A stretch of DNA of 64,000 bases. Origin: JAPLUA01 sp964625855 (GTDB lineage Bacteria; Verrucomicrobiota; Verrucomicrobiia; Limisphaerales; UBA8199). The position numbers and the translations under genes were made by a program. Shown piece after piece: positions 35,673 to 45,900 of this stretch. A model generated the notes under the pieces. It did not search any database. It saw nothing but the letters and a program-made list of their open reading frames with translations, and was not told where the DNA came from. Each line of letters starts with the position of its first letter. Position 1 is the first letter of the stretch. The stretch is taken from NCBI GenBank assembly GCA_964625855.1, contig CAZVFC010000007.1, positions 172,804 to 236,803 of the forward strand, given 5' to 3'.

Positions 35673-36989
35673 CTACTTGTGCGGATCACTCCCAGCGTTG
35701 AGCCATTCCAGGTTGAACCGGGCAAGTGTGATGCACGCATAGGCCCACGGCCGATGATGTTTCAGGTCGGCCTCCGGAGTGCCGGACTCGTAGAAACAGA
35801 GAATTGTCCCGTCGGGCAGCACTGCAAGGTCGCTGTACGCGCTTGGCCCTGGCTGCAGCAAGCGGCTGACCGGCCAGGTTTGCCCGCCATCCTCACTGGC
35901 ATGGATGGTGAGATTCATCCGATCCTTGTGGTCGCGTTTAGTGGTGTGGGGATTGGAAAACAACAGCAGCGGTTTCTTGGATTCGCCAGCGCTGGGATAT
36001 GCAACCATGCCAGCCATACAGCCGGGCTCCAGCAGATCTTCAATAAAGCGCTGGGCCGACCATCCGGATATGCCGTCAGGGCTGTACGCGCCCTTGCGCC
36101 GGCTGCGCGGATCGGTGTTGCGGACGGTCACGAACACGCGTCCATCCGCGAGTTGAGCGATATTGGGTTCACCGCCGTCGGTCAGCGCGATTTCGCCGCG
36201 CCGCCAGGATTTGCCGTCGTCGTCGCTATAGACGACGCCGGAGCCCAACTTGAGTTTGCCAAGGGAGTTGGTGGTCCGCATCCAAAAAGGCACGACCAGG
36301 CGGCCTGTCCGGAGCTGGATGGCATGCCCGGGGCCAGTGGCAATGCGGTGCCAGTCCAGTTCCGGACGGAACTGATCGAAGGTTGAGGTAATCTCGACCG
36401 GCTTGGACCACGTAACGCCATCATCCTCGCTGTGCATGTAGAAGATGCGGAGGTACTCGATGCAATACAGGAAGTGGACCGTTCCGTCGTGAGCGGCTAT
36501 GGCGACAGGGTTGTTGACTGTTTGTTGATCAGGCGGGCCCTTGGGGGGCTTGCCCTTCGGCATGTGCATGGGGTTGCGTGTGCCGGTGCGAGGGCCGAGG
36601 TGAGCGATCTTCTTTGCTGGGGACCAGGTGCGCCCGTCGTCAGTGCTGCGACGCAGGTGAACTTCAAGCTCGCCGTAGTCCTGGCTCGAGTATTTGCGGG
36701 CTTCGCAATACGCCAGCACCGAGCCTTTGGCGGTCACGATGATCCCGGGAATGCGGTAAGAGGCGAAGCCGTCCTTGCCTTCCTCGAAGAGATTGGTCTT
36801 TTCCAGAAACGGGCCGGAAGCGGCAGCCGCCGCGGCACCGCTCCACAAAAGGCCGGCGAGCAGCAATAAATGATGGCATGTGGGGTTCAGTGGTTTCACA
36901 AATGGGAGGTCGAGTATCGCCGGGTGTATCCGCGCGGTCGAGTTCACGATAGCGCTTACGTTGCAAGGGACGAACGCGTGATTGGTCAT
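35673..36989 (-). CDS. Exo-alpha-sialidase (GH33 type)
   Basis: 438 residues from the ATG at 36989. A GTG at 36899 starts a cleaner signal peptide (MKPLNPTCHHLLLLAGLL) and may be the real start. It shows the first triad Arg in YRIPG, an acidic loop after CEARKYSSQDYG, and Asp boxes STDDGRTW, SEDDGVTW, SDDDGKSW and SEDGGQTW. GPSAYSDLAVLPDGTILCFYE carries the expected catalytic Tyr. It would release terminal sialic acids outside the cytoplasm. Last gene of the minus-strand run, 19 bases after the preceding gene. Confidence 0.9.
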   Translation of the reverse strand: MTNHAFVPCNVSAIVNSTARIHPAILDLPFVKPLNPTCHHLLLLAGLLWSGAAAAAASGPFLEKTNLFEEGKDGFASYRIPGIIVTAKGSVLAYCEARKYSSQDYGELEVHLRRSTDDGRTWSPAKKIAHLGPRTGTRNPMHMPKGKPPKGPPDQQTVNNPVAIAAHDGTVHFLYCIEYLRIFYMHSEDDGVTWSKPVEITSTFDQFRPELDWHRIATGPGHAIQLRTGRLVVPFWMRTTNSLGKLKLGSGVVYSDDDGKSWRRGEIALTDGGEPNIAQLADGRVFVTVRNTDPRSRRKGAYSPDGISGWSAQRFIEDLLEPGCMAGMVAYPSAGESKKPLLLFSNPHTTKRDHKDRMNLTIHASEDGGQTWPVSRLLQPGPSAYSDLAVLPDGTILCFYESGTPEADLKHHRPWAYACITLARFNLEWLNAGSDPHK

Positions 36990-37008
36990 CGGTTGTTCCC
37001 GCGGCGAT

Positions 37009-38859
37009 TCATCGGCCGGGTTTGGCGTGGTCTTTCCGTGGTGAGTGTGATGATACAGGAGCCGCGAGGCAGTTCCCGATCGCTTCGCCCGTGCGCAAGT
37101 AGCGATTGTATATACGAAGCTCGCGGAGCTGACCGCGCAAGCTCGGGGCAACCTTCAATTTGCCGCTGCCGCTCACGTCGCCAAGGAGCTTGCCCGGCTC
37201 TTTGGTAAGCGGATTCTCGACGGAGAAAAATCGCCCGGTGCCAAACGGCCGCTCGGGATCATCGCCGCCGTCGCAGAGCTGGCCATTGATCACAAAGGAA
37301 ATGGTCTTTGGCCCACCATCCACGCTGATGGAGACGTGATGAAGCTGGCCTGGGGTGAGCCGGCCCGGATCGCTCTCCCAGGAAACTTTCGTCCTGCCGT
37401 CGTCCATCGTCAAACGCAGCGCATGATTGGCCGCAGTTGTCACGACGATCCCTCCCGACTTTCCGTCGCGCGAATCAAGCACGACCTGCGCATCGTCCGG
37501 CGTGTCGCGCCTAAGCCAGAAATCGAGGGCGAAGCCGCCGGCATTGGCGAGCGAAGGCAGCCGCGGCATGACCAGATTTGTGCTCGCCGCAAATGGTCCG
37601 GCCGCTTCCAGCACAAGCCCCGCACGGGCAATGGACTGATGGATCTCCTGGCGCCAGAGGCTTTCCACCAGCTCGCGATCCACTTCGATCAATCGGGCTT
37701 CACGCTTGTTGGTCGCCGATATCCAGTAGCGGCCGTCCGCCTCGACCAGATCCGGATAACTCACGCCGCGCCGGGGAGTCACATAACACACCAATTCCGG
37801 CTGGGACCAGTGAATGGCCCCATTACGCTCGACGCCCCCAACCAGCCAAGCGAGGTCGCGCCCGGTCATCGGCCAGACCTTGCTGTGCAGTTGCAGCGCG
37901 GTGTTGTGAATCCAGAGCAGATATTTGCCGTTTGCCGCCTGCCAGATCATGGCGCAGGCGCGAGGGGTCTTGATCTTGCGCCCGCCGGGCGTGTAGGCGA
38001 CCGGTTCGGGCGTGGTCCACGTGCGGCCGCCGTCGCGGCTGCAGGCGCCGCCCGCGTAGCCCCGCATGGTGCGATACACCGTGTAGAGCGCGCCATTCGC
38101 CAGCGGCACGACGTTGTGTTCCTCCTGTACCGAACCCATCCCAGGGTGGCGCACGCCGCGCGCGGTCTCAGGCAGCAGCCGCCAGCGGATCTTCGCCGGA
38201 TCGCGCTCGGTGAGGAGGTTGTCGGAGCGATAAAACCAACCCTCGCCCAGATCGTGAATGAACTTCCCCATGCGCGTGAACGCAAACAGCGCGTCGCCGC
38301 CAAAAAGGATGGGTTTGTCCACGCCCCAGAAGAGCTGCACGCGGCCCTGCCAGTCGTTCCCGCGGTCAACTTCGGCGACCGGCATGGGCAGCCGGTAGCG
38401 TTCCGCGCTCCAGGTGCGGCCGTGGTCGTCGGAATACTTGAAGACATACCAGCCGAGGAGCGTGGGCGGCTTGATCGGCTTGCCGTCTAGCGACCGCACA
38501 TCATCGCCGTTGTAGTTGTAAAATGCATACACGCGGCCGGATGCCACGACGAGCGGCACAACCCACGAGCTTTCGATCTTTCCGGAAGGCTCGATGGCAA
38601 TCAGCTCCGACCAAGTGCGGCCCCGGTCGCGACTGATCGTCGCAACCACATGCTGGCCCGGCTGACTTTCGCCGCCCGGGCCGGTGGTCATCGTGCATAA
38701 CCAACCGCCGTCTTTGGTCGTCACGATGTAAGGTTGATCGCAATATCCCTCGTCAGGGATAAGCCGGCCGGCGGCGAAGTCCCGCCGATCGGCGGCACAG
38801 GTGTTCAGGGCGCACGGCAGCCAGAGCAGGGCGGTGAGGAGTGTGAGGGGTAATCTCAT
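37009..38859 (-). CDS. BNR propeller protein with C-terminal LamG-like domain
   Basis: 616 residues, signal peptide about 1-23. The N-terminal 400 residues form a sialidase-type propeller with Asp boxes SRDRGRTW, SDDHGRTW and SRDGGRTW, but without a clear RIP motif. Residues about 425-595 look like a concanavalin/LamG jelly roll (FALDFWLRRDTPDDAQVVLDS, GQLHHVSISVDGG, GQLRELRIYNRYL). This is an enzyme or binding protein for a glycan, plausibly related to the neighbouring sialidases. It lies 46 bases after the sulfatase and 19 before the sialidase at 35673. Confidence 0.85.
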   Translation of the reverse strand: MRLPLTLLTALLWLPCALNTCAADRRDFAAGRLIPDEGYCDQPYIVTTKDGGWLCTMTTGPGGESQPGQHVVATISRDRGRTWSELIAIEPSGKIESSWVVPLVVASGRVYAFYNYNGDDVRSLDGKPIKPPTLLGWYVFKYSDDHGRTWSAERYRLPMPVAEVDRGNDWQGRVQLFWGVDKPILFGGDALFAFTRMGKFIHDLGEGWFYRSDNLLTERDPAKIRWRLLPETARGVRHPGMGSVQEEHNVVPLANGALYTVYRTMRGYAGGACSRDGGRTWTTPEPVAYTPGGRKIKTPRACAMIWQAANGKYLLWIHNTALQLHSKVWPMTGRDLAWLVGGVERNGAIHWSQPELVCYVTPRRGVSYPDLVEADGRYWISATNKREARLIEVDRELVESLWRQEIHQSIARAGLVLEAAGPFAASTNLVMPRLPSLANAGGFALDFWLRRDTPDDAQVVLDSRDGKSGGIVVTTAANHALRLTMDDGRTKVSWESDPGRLTPGQLHHVSISVDGGPKTISFVINGQLCDGGDDPERPFGTGRFFSVENPLTKEPGKLLGDVSGSGKLKVAPSLRGQLRELRIYNRYLRTGEAIGNCLAAPVSSHSPRKDHAKPGR

Positions 38860-38905
38860 GGTATCTTTGAATTCGAATCTGCGATGTCATGGGTTTCGTC
38901 TTCGA

Positions 38906-40378
38906 TTATTTGCGGTCCAGGGCGGCCTCACGCGGCCTCTTCAGGTTGGGAACTGCCCGGGCATCATGCTTCGGCAACCACTTGCGGTGCTCGGCGATCA
39001 CCTTCGCGCAAGCCGGGTCGTCGGCCAGATTCTTGTATTCGTGCGGGTCGTGCTCGTGGTCGTAGAGTTCCTCGTCGCCGTTGCCATAGCGGATGTAGCG
39101 CCAGCGCTCGCTGCGAACCGCATGGTTTCCGGGCAGATAGGTCATCACGGCGGATCGGTTCCACGCCGCTTTGGGCGAACAGAGAAGCGGCACGAGGCTG
39201 CGGCCCTCGAGCGGGGAAACCGGTGCGTTTGTCGTCAGGCCGCACAGCTCAACCAGGGTCGGGTAAACGTCGAGCAGGCTCACGGGGCGCGCGCAGTCCG
39301 CGCCGGAGGAGGCAAGGCCGGGGGCGACGATGATGAGGGGAACGCGGCCGGCCTTTTCCCAGAGCGTGAACTTTTCCCAGCTATCCTTCTCGCCAAGCTG
39401 GTAGCCGTTGTCAGAACAAAAGACGATGATGCTGGACTTGGCACGTGGGCTGGCATCCAGCGCCTCGAGCAAGCGACCGACCTGCGCGTCGGCAAAAGTG
39501 GCGGCAGCCTGATAACAGCGAACGGCTTCGCGATAACTGCCGGGGCGTTGTTGTTCACCTTCCATCATGCCCTGCCAGAACCTGCCCGCCTCGGCAGAAT
39601 GGAGTTTGCGACCGGCGGGCGGCACGTCGTCGAGGTCGTGTTCGCGCCGCGTGGGCATGACAGTTGTGTTGGTCGGGTATCGGTCGAGCCAGCGTTGTGG
39701 CACGAAGAATGGCATGTGCGGGCGGAACAGGCCGCACGCCAGGAAGAGTGGAGCGGAGTTGGTGCGGCGCAGGCGCTCAATGCACCAATCCACCGAGCGC
39801 ACGTCCAGCGCCTCGGCTTCATTCGCGGGCCAGGCGCCCCAATCCGTGTTTGCCGTGCCGAATTCCGGAAGTCCATTCAGCTTTGCCCCGGGCATCGGCG
39901 CGTCGGGCGGCCACGGCATGGGAAGAAACTCGTGGAACGACGCCGCATCGTGAAACGCGCCTGCCAGGTGGTGGTGAAAGATCTTCCCGGCGCCCTCGAC
40001 GCGGTAGCCCGCGCGCATAAAGGCTTGCGGCAGGGTCACAGCATCGGGCATTGCCCCCCGCCAATCCGCCGCGTTGCCATAGACGCCCGTCGAGGAGGGA
40101 GCGCGGCCAGTCAGCAGCGCCGTGCGCGATGGATTGCAGGCGGGCGACGCGGCATAAGCGCGGGAAAACAAAACGCCGCGGCGCGCGAGCTGGTCGAGAT
40201 TCGGCGTGGCGATGGGATGGCAGCGATCAAGGAGTTGAATCCAATCGCTCATGTCGTCGGCCATGATGAAGAGAACGTCAGGGCGGGAAACTGGTGGGTG
40301 GCTGGTCGCGGCGAGTGCCGGGCAATTCATGACGGCAACGATCACAAGAGCAACACTCAATTCGAGAATTTGTTTCAT
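38906..40378 (-). CDS. Secreted sulfatase, iduronate-2-sulfatase-like
   Basis: 490 residues. Signal peptide about 1-24. Metal-binding FIMADDMSDW begins the fold; the active-site CNPSR (Cys81) is the cysteine-type sulfatase site matured to formylglycine, followed by TALLTGRAPSSTG. GAGKIFHHH and CSDNGYQLGEKDSW are typical of the iduronate-2-sulfatase-like branch. It would remove sulfate from a glycan. Its place among sialidases suggests sulfated sialoglycans as substrate. The ATG at 40378 is preceded by AGGA; the frame is open upstream but lacks a signal peptide there. No maturase gene is in the window. Confidence 0.92.
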   Translation of the reverse strand: MKQILELSVALVIVAVMNCPALAATSHPPVSRPDVLFIMADDMSDWIQLLDRCHPIATPNLDQLARRGVLFSRAYAASPACNPSRTALLTGRAPSSTGVYGNAADWRGAMPDAVTLPQAFMRAGYRVEGAGKIFHHHLAGAFHDAASFHEFLPMPWPPDAPMPGAKLNGLPEFGTANTDWGAWPANEAEALDVRSVDWCIERLRRTNSAPLFLACGLFRPHMPFFVPQRWLDRYPTNTTVMPTRREHDLDDVPPAGRKLHSAEAGRFWQGMMEGEQQRPGSYREAVRCYQAAATFADAQVGRLLEALDASPRAKSSIIVFCSDNGYQLGEKDSWEKFTLWEKAGRVPLIIVAPGLASSGADCARPVSLLDVYPTLVELCGLTTNAPVSPLEGRSLVPLLCSPKAAWNRSAVMTYLPGNHAVRSERWRYIRYGNGDEELYDHEHDPHEYKNLADDPACAKVIAEHRKWLPKHDARAVPNLKRPREAALDRK

Positions 40379-40508
40379 GCTTAATCCTGCGAGGCTGTCT
40401 TGTTGAATTTCTCCGTTCAACCTTCCGTGCACGCTGAAGCAAGAAACTGCGGCCAACGGCGATGCAAACCGCCAGTCGGCACCGCGTTGTGATGCGAGTT
40501 TCAAAAGC

Positions 40509-41690
40509 CTATTTCTCCAGCACCTCCGCCAGCTCGCGTCCGTTCAAGAGCCAGCTCAGGTTGAATACGGCCACATGGACTCCTTCGTAGCAGTGTTTCT
40601 CGCCGCCTTCGTAGTGCAGGAAGATCTTCCCCTCGCTCGGGGTGCCGGCTCGACCGGCGCCAAGGTTGGAGTAGGCGCTGGGGCCGGGGTGAACCAGTCG
40701 CTTCACCGGCCAAGTCTTGCCCCCATCAAAGCTCGCCCAGACAGTGACGCGTTCACGTCCAACGTTGGTCGAGCCACCGACCTGCTTCGGCATCTTGCCA
40801 CCAGCCGCATCAAGGTTGCTGTAGAGCAAAACGTCGGTGCCGTTTATGGGCAGGCGAATCAGGCCGCCCATGCAGCCGTACGAGGTGCCGCGTGCGCCGT
40901 CGGGCAGCGTCGGGTCCTGGTAGGCCTCGATCCAGAGGGCTCCGCCGTCGTAACTCCAGCCGAAGAAGCGGTTCCCGACGCTCATGTGCTCGCGCGAGCT
41001 GTAGAGAATGCGGCCGTCGGACAACTCCGCCAAGGCAGCTTCGCCGGAGCCAAGGATCGGGAATGGCGCGCTTACCTGCCAGGTTGCGCCACCGTCATCA
41101 CTGAACGCCGCCGCGTTGTAATGGTAGGGGCGCCATTCGACATCGTTGGAATTCTTCGGTCCGAGAATCCGCCCCGCCATGAGCAGCCGGCCTTTGTGTT
41201 TGCCGAATTTCAGCGTGATCCCCGGCTGGAAGGCGCCGACGTTCAACGGCACCCCATCGGGAGAACCGTGCCCGAATCCGTTCGGAAGAACCTTGATGGT
41301 TTCTCGTGTCCAGGTGCCACCGTTGTCGCGGCTTTTCCACAGGTAACCTTTGTCGGCGCGGACTAAAAGCACCTCCCCGTTGGCTTCGTTGACGAGGGCG
41401 CAACCGTCGGCATCCGGGCCAATTTCCCGCGGCGGGCTCCAGGTCACCCCGCCGTTGGTGCTCTCTCGGAGTTGATTGCCATGGAATGCAAGGACATTAC
41501 CGGCCCGCGTCGTGATGATGTCGCGCGCTCCGCGACCGGTGAAGAGTTGTTGGATATTGAGCGAGGGTTCCCCGAGAAACGCCTTGCCTGAGGTCGTGAT
41601 GGCGTTTACGGCGTTTGCCGGTTTCGGTTCTGCCGCCGGGAGTGCGCCTGCCAGGAGGACCGAAAATATGAGAGCGCAAAGTGGTTTCAT
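40509..41690 (-). CDS. BNR-repeat sialidase-like protein
   Basis: 393 residues, signal peptide about 1-20. Asp boxes STNGGVTW, SRDNGGTW, SDDGGATW and SFDGGKTW indicate the six-bladed propeller. In place of RIP it has ARDIITTRAGN, and the Tyr region reads GPSAYSNLGAG. The C-terminal segment CYEGVHVAVFNLSWLLNG parallels the GH33 proteins next to it. Probably a divergent GH33-like enzyme acting on a related residue. 130 bases upstream of the sulfatase, 18 bases after the next sialidase. Confidence 0.85.
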   Translation of the reverse strand: MKPLCALIFSVLLAGALPAAEPKPANAVNAITTSGKAFLGEPSLNIQQLFTGRGARDIITTRAGNVLAFHGNQLRESTNGGVTWSPPREIGPDADGCALVNEANGEVLLVRADKGYLWKSRDNGGTWTRETIKVLPNGFGHGSPDGVPLNVGAFQPGITLKFGKHKGRLLMAGRILGPKNSNDVEWRPYHYNAAAFSDDGGATWQVSAPFPILGSGEAALAELSDGRILYSSREHMSVGNRFFGWSYDGGALWIEAYQDPTLPDGARGTSYGCMGGLIRLPINGTDVLLYSNLDAAGGKMPKQVGGSTNVGRERVTVWASFDGGKTWPVKRLVHPGPSAYSNLGAGRAGTPSEGKIFLHYEGGEKHCYEGVHVAVFNLSWLLNGRELAEVLEK

Positions 41691-41708
41691 TGAGTGGCCT
41701 GAGTGATG

Positions 41709-42887
41709 CTACTTGCCCTTGTCCTTGCCGTCGCTTACCCACTCCAAATTGAAACGGGCTAGCGTAAGAAATCCGTAGGGCGAGGTCGGTTCTCGATTCG
41801 GATTGACGGCCTCATAAAAGCAAAGGATGGAGCCATCCGGCAGGACGGCGAGATCGCTGTAGGCCGAAGGGCCAGGTTCAAGCGTCTTGCACACTGGCCA
41901 GCTCTCCCCTTCGTCATAGCTCATCCAGAGGGAGAGGTTCTTCCGTTCGGCAGAACCATCCCGTGGGTTGGGAAGAGAAAAGAGGATGCGATTGCGGTCT
42001 GAGGCAGGAGTCAGCGAGTGGCGCATGAAGCCAGCCATGCATCCGATCCCGACGATCTCCTTGGCGGTTCGCGGGGTGGACCATTTGGTCGCGCCATCGT
42101 CACTGACCGCAAAGACCCGGTGGTTGTCCTTCGTCCCGGCCCGCACGGATAGCATGACACGTCCATCTGCCAATTGGACAAACTCGGTTTCGTTCGAAGC
42201 GGAGACGACGTTCTTGTCGGTCACTGCGAGGTCCCCCGCATGCCACGACTTGCCGTGGTCGTCGCTGTAGATCGTACCGTTGAAATTCGGTGAGTGGTTG
42301 TTACCACCCCTCCCCAGCGAGATCCAGATAGGTGCAAGGAGCCGGCCGTTGCGCAACTGGATGCCGTGGCCGGGTCCGGTGGCCACCGTGCGGAAGTCGA
42401 ATTTCGACCGAAAGGCCTCGAATACCGGGGTGATCTCGACCGGCTGGGACCAGGTGCGTCCATCATCCTTGCTGTGCTGGTAAAAGCACCTCATGTATTC
42501 GAGGCAGAACAGGAAATGCACGGTGCCGTCGCGGTCGGCAATCGCAATCGGGTTGTTGTAGGTGAATTCGTTAGTCTTGGCGTTGAGACGCACCGGGTTC
42601 TTGGGCTTCGGCCCGGGCACGTCGGCGATCTTGCGGGCCGGCTCCCAGGTGCGGCCCTGATCGGTGCTGCGCCGCATCAAGACATCCATCTCCGCCCAGT
42701 CACTGCGACTGCGCCGGGCCTCGCAGTAGGTTAGAATAGTCCCCTTCGCGGTAACGACCACGCCGGGTATGCGGAATAGGCCGTAGCCTCCCGTCCACGA
42801 TTCGAAGAGATTGGTTTTCGCCAGGAATGGATCGGCGAGGGCAGATCCGCTGGCAAGGGCAAGGATGCAAGCGAGAATTCTTATCAT
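41709..42887 (-). CDS. Exo-alpha-sialidase (GH33 type)
   Basis: 392 residues, signal peptide about 1-18 (ACILALASGSALA). FRIPG gives the first triad Arg; Asp boxes are STDQGRTW, SKDDGRTW, SDDHGKSW and SYDEGESW. ATGPGHGIQLRNGRLLAPIW and GPSAYSDLAVLPDGSILCFYE are strongly conserved with the protein at 35673-36989, to which it is a close paralogue. Its short length makes it a plain catalytic unit without surface-attachment modules, so probably periplasmic or free. Flanked within 18-28 bases on both sides by genes of the same run. Confidence 0.92.
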   Translation of the reverse strand: MIRILACILALASGSALADPFLAKTNLFESWTGGYGLFRIPGVVVTAKGTILTYCEARRSRSDWAEMDVLMRRSTDQGRTWEPARKIADVPGPKPKNPVRLNAKTNEFTYNNPIAIADRDGTVHFLFCLEYMRCFYQHSKDDGRTWSQPVEITPVFEAFRSKFDFRTVATGPGHGIQLRNGRLLAPIWISLGRGGNNHSPNFNGTIYSDDHGKSWHAGDLAVTDKNVVSASNETEFVQLADGRVMLSVRAGTKDNHRVFAVSDDGATKWSTPRTAKEIVGIGCMAGFMRHSLTPASDRNRILFSLPNPRDGSAERKNLSLWMSYDEGESWPVCKTLEPGPSAYSDLAVLPDGSILCFYEAVNPNREPTSPYGFLTLARFNLEWVSDGKDKGK

Positions 42888-42915
42888 GTTTGTTTCACGG
42901 GGATGCCAGCCATCT

Positions 42916-45900
42916 TCATGGCGAGATCAGCCGGTAGAAGACATTGGTTTGGAAAGGGCTTGGGCTGATGGTCAGCCCGACCCCATTCGACGAGCCAGGG
43001 ATATCATACCAGCCTGCGGAGTTTGCCAGGCTTGAGGCGTTGGACTGGGCGATCCAGCCCAGGTGCGTCATCGGCCAGGTCAGCGACAATGCTCCATTCG
43101 ACACTGCGAGACTGAGGTTGGTGCGATAGGTTGCCGTGGTGGCCAGCACGGTGATCCTGCCGAGGCCAGGGGTGAAAGCCCAGGCTACGCCAGGAGCGTC
43201 AGGGCTAATGATGGTGGTGAAGTTGCCGGTGGCCGCTGGCACCACGCCGAAGACTTGGAAAGTCTGTCCGTTGGTGAGGGTTCCCGGGCCGGCGAGGTTG
43301 GTCAGCACCAGAGTTCCGGCATAGTTCACACCCGTCAACCCTAGCACCCGGACACTCAGACCGTTGGTGGCGTTGATCTCCAGCGTGGTAAAACTGCCCG
43401 GAGCCAGCGCGAGGCTGTTGGCGATGGTGAGGGTAGCAGGCGATGGACCCGGCGCCAGCGTGCCATCGGCTTCGACGGTAACCGGACCTCCGAGAAAACC
43501 TCTTCCCGCAAGAGTGGTCCCTGCTTTGGTCACAACGGCGCTGTTGCTGATGGCACCATTGACGATCAACGTGCCGTTGCTGAGAGTAGTTGGGCCGCTG
43601 TAGGTGTTGGTTCCGGAGAGGGTCAAGCTGGCGCCTCCAGCCTTGGTCAGCCCAAGCACGCGTCCGGAGGTGGCGTCCAGGATGGAACCGGAAAACACAG
43701 CGTTGCTGTTTTGATTCACCTGAAGCATGCGAAGCCCAGTGCCTTGGCTATAGGCGGGATCGATACGGCCGGCCCCGCCAAGGCTGCCGATTACGGCGGT
43801 TCGCCCAATGAACCCGGCGCCAAGGCTGAGAGTGCCGTTCGTGCCCAGGTTCACGCTCGGGGCGCCGTTGACGGACGCCGCGCCTTCGAGTGCGATTCTG
43901 CCCTGCTGGATGTCCAGCCTGCCGGAAAACGAGTTGGCGCCGGTCAAGCCAACCTCGCCGGTGTTGGTCTTTATCAGGGCACCAGTTCCGACGATGTTGT
44001 TTGAAAACGAGCCCAGACTGTTCGTGCGGTTAAACTGGAGCGCGCCGTTCGGACCAATCGCGACGGTGCTGGCCGCGGCCAGGCTCCCGGACCCGCCGCC
44101 GTCGCCAAGCTGCAGGATGCCCGCGTATATCGTGGTTGGGCCGGCGTAGGCATTGGTGGCAGTAAGACTCAACGTGCCCGAGCCATTCTTGATCAATCCT
44201 CCATTGGCCACCGCTCCAGAGATGGTCACCGGGGAGTTGATCGTGAATAACCGAGTGGCCCCGCCAAGGTCCAGGGTTCCAAAGAGTGTCAGCAGCCCGG
44301 CCCCATAACCGGAAACGCCCCCGAAGGTGAAATCGCCTCCCATGGTAATGTTATTATAGATGGGCCGGTTGGCGTCGCTACTGTTGGCGATGGTGCCTGC
44401 ATTGAGATACATGGGCCCGGAATTCGATGCCGCACCGAAACCACCCGTGTTGCCGCCGGTGATGACGGTCCCCGCATTCACCACCGTGCTCCCGGTGTAG
44501 AGATTGCTCTGCCTTAGGAACAGGCGACCACTGCCATTCTTGGTTATGCCTCCCGAGCCAGAGATCGGCCGGTCGAATCTCAGTTCGCCGCTGCCGTTGT
44601 GATTGACCACGAGACTGTCCGCCAGCGTAACCGAGCCCCGCCCGTCCCCCCCGCCGACGCCAATGGTGAAATTGCCGGCGGCACCCGCGGCCACTGTGTT
44701 CGTGGCGCTGCCGCCAACCGCATCGAAGGTCAGGACATAGCTCATCGCGGGAGAACTGATCCTCTCCGCGAGATAAATGCCGACGTCAGCATCCGCATCG
44801 GAGTTGAAGGTCAGCGAACGGATCGTCCGGCTGGCGCCGACGGCATTGGTGAGATTGCCCGCTCCGACGGAATTGAAGACTACTTCGAGAGCGTTGTTGA
44901 ACACAGGAGTTGCATTACTAGTCCAGTTGTTCGCCGTCCCCCACAGCGGATCCGCGCCAACTCCGTCCCATACGACCGGGGGCTGGCTCGTATTCGCAGG
45001 CAAACCAAGAAAGGCGGCGCTGAAATTGGTGAAAGTTATTCTGCCGTAGTTGTCCCTCTCGTAGAGCAGCCCGATGTTGCCGTTGGTCAAACGCACCATG
45101 TCCGAATAGGCGGAGGAACCGGCGTAAATGGCGTGTGGCTCACTCCACGTCACCCCTTCGTCCAGAGAATACCAGACCGACATGTTGACCCGGCTACTGG
45201 CGTCGTTCGGGCAACTGAACAGGATGACGTTGTCGGGGTCGCCTTTGTCCACAGCGCGCAATCGGGCTAAACTGCCTTGCACCGTGGGACATACGAATTC
45301 GGGGCGGGCGGTCCAGGAGGAGCCTTCATAACTGAGGCCGCCGTCGTTGGACGCTTCTTCGGAGCGAGTGCCGCTCTGGGAGCCGCTGTCGCGGGCGTTG
45401 AAGTATATGCGCGAGTTCCCATTCAACAGGCCGACTCGTTCGACAGCGAGGTTCTCCCCGGGCTGGATCCCATTGCCGATGTCTTCGCGAATGGCGCCAA
45501 GCTGCCAGGTGCCGCCCTGATTGTCCGAGTAAATGACGAGGGCCCCGTTCCCAATATACGCCGGCACGATCAATCGCCCGGCTTGAGCACCCCGCTGCAA
45601 TTGGATGCCGTGGCCGGGGCCGGTAGCGTACCACCCCGTCCACCCGGCGGCCAACTTCAGTTCGGCAGTGTATTCCGTGCGGGCGGACCAAGTCGCGCCG
45701 TTATCGGTGCTGAACGTGTAAAATACACGGTCGTTGTTACGGCAAAAAAGAAGATGAATTTTCCCGGTCGCCTCGTCCACCACGGGGACCGGATTGCCGA
45801 TGGTGATGGTAGCGTTGCCGCCTTCCTCCTGCACCACGCTCATTGCCCCCCACGTCTGGCCATTGTCGGTGGAACGGCGCAACACGATGTCAATGTCTCC

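Noticed and set aside
38801..40384. 527-residue open frame on the plus strand
   Set aside because: Antisense of the sulfatase, whose CNPSR active site and signal peptide fix the true strand.
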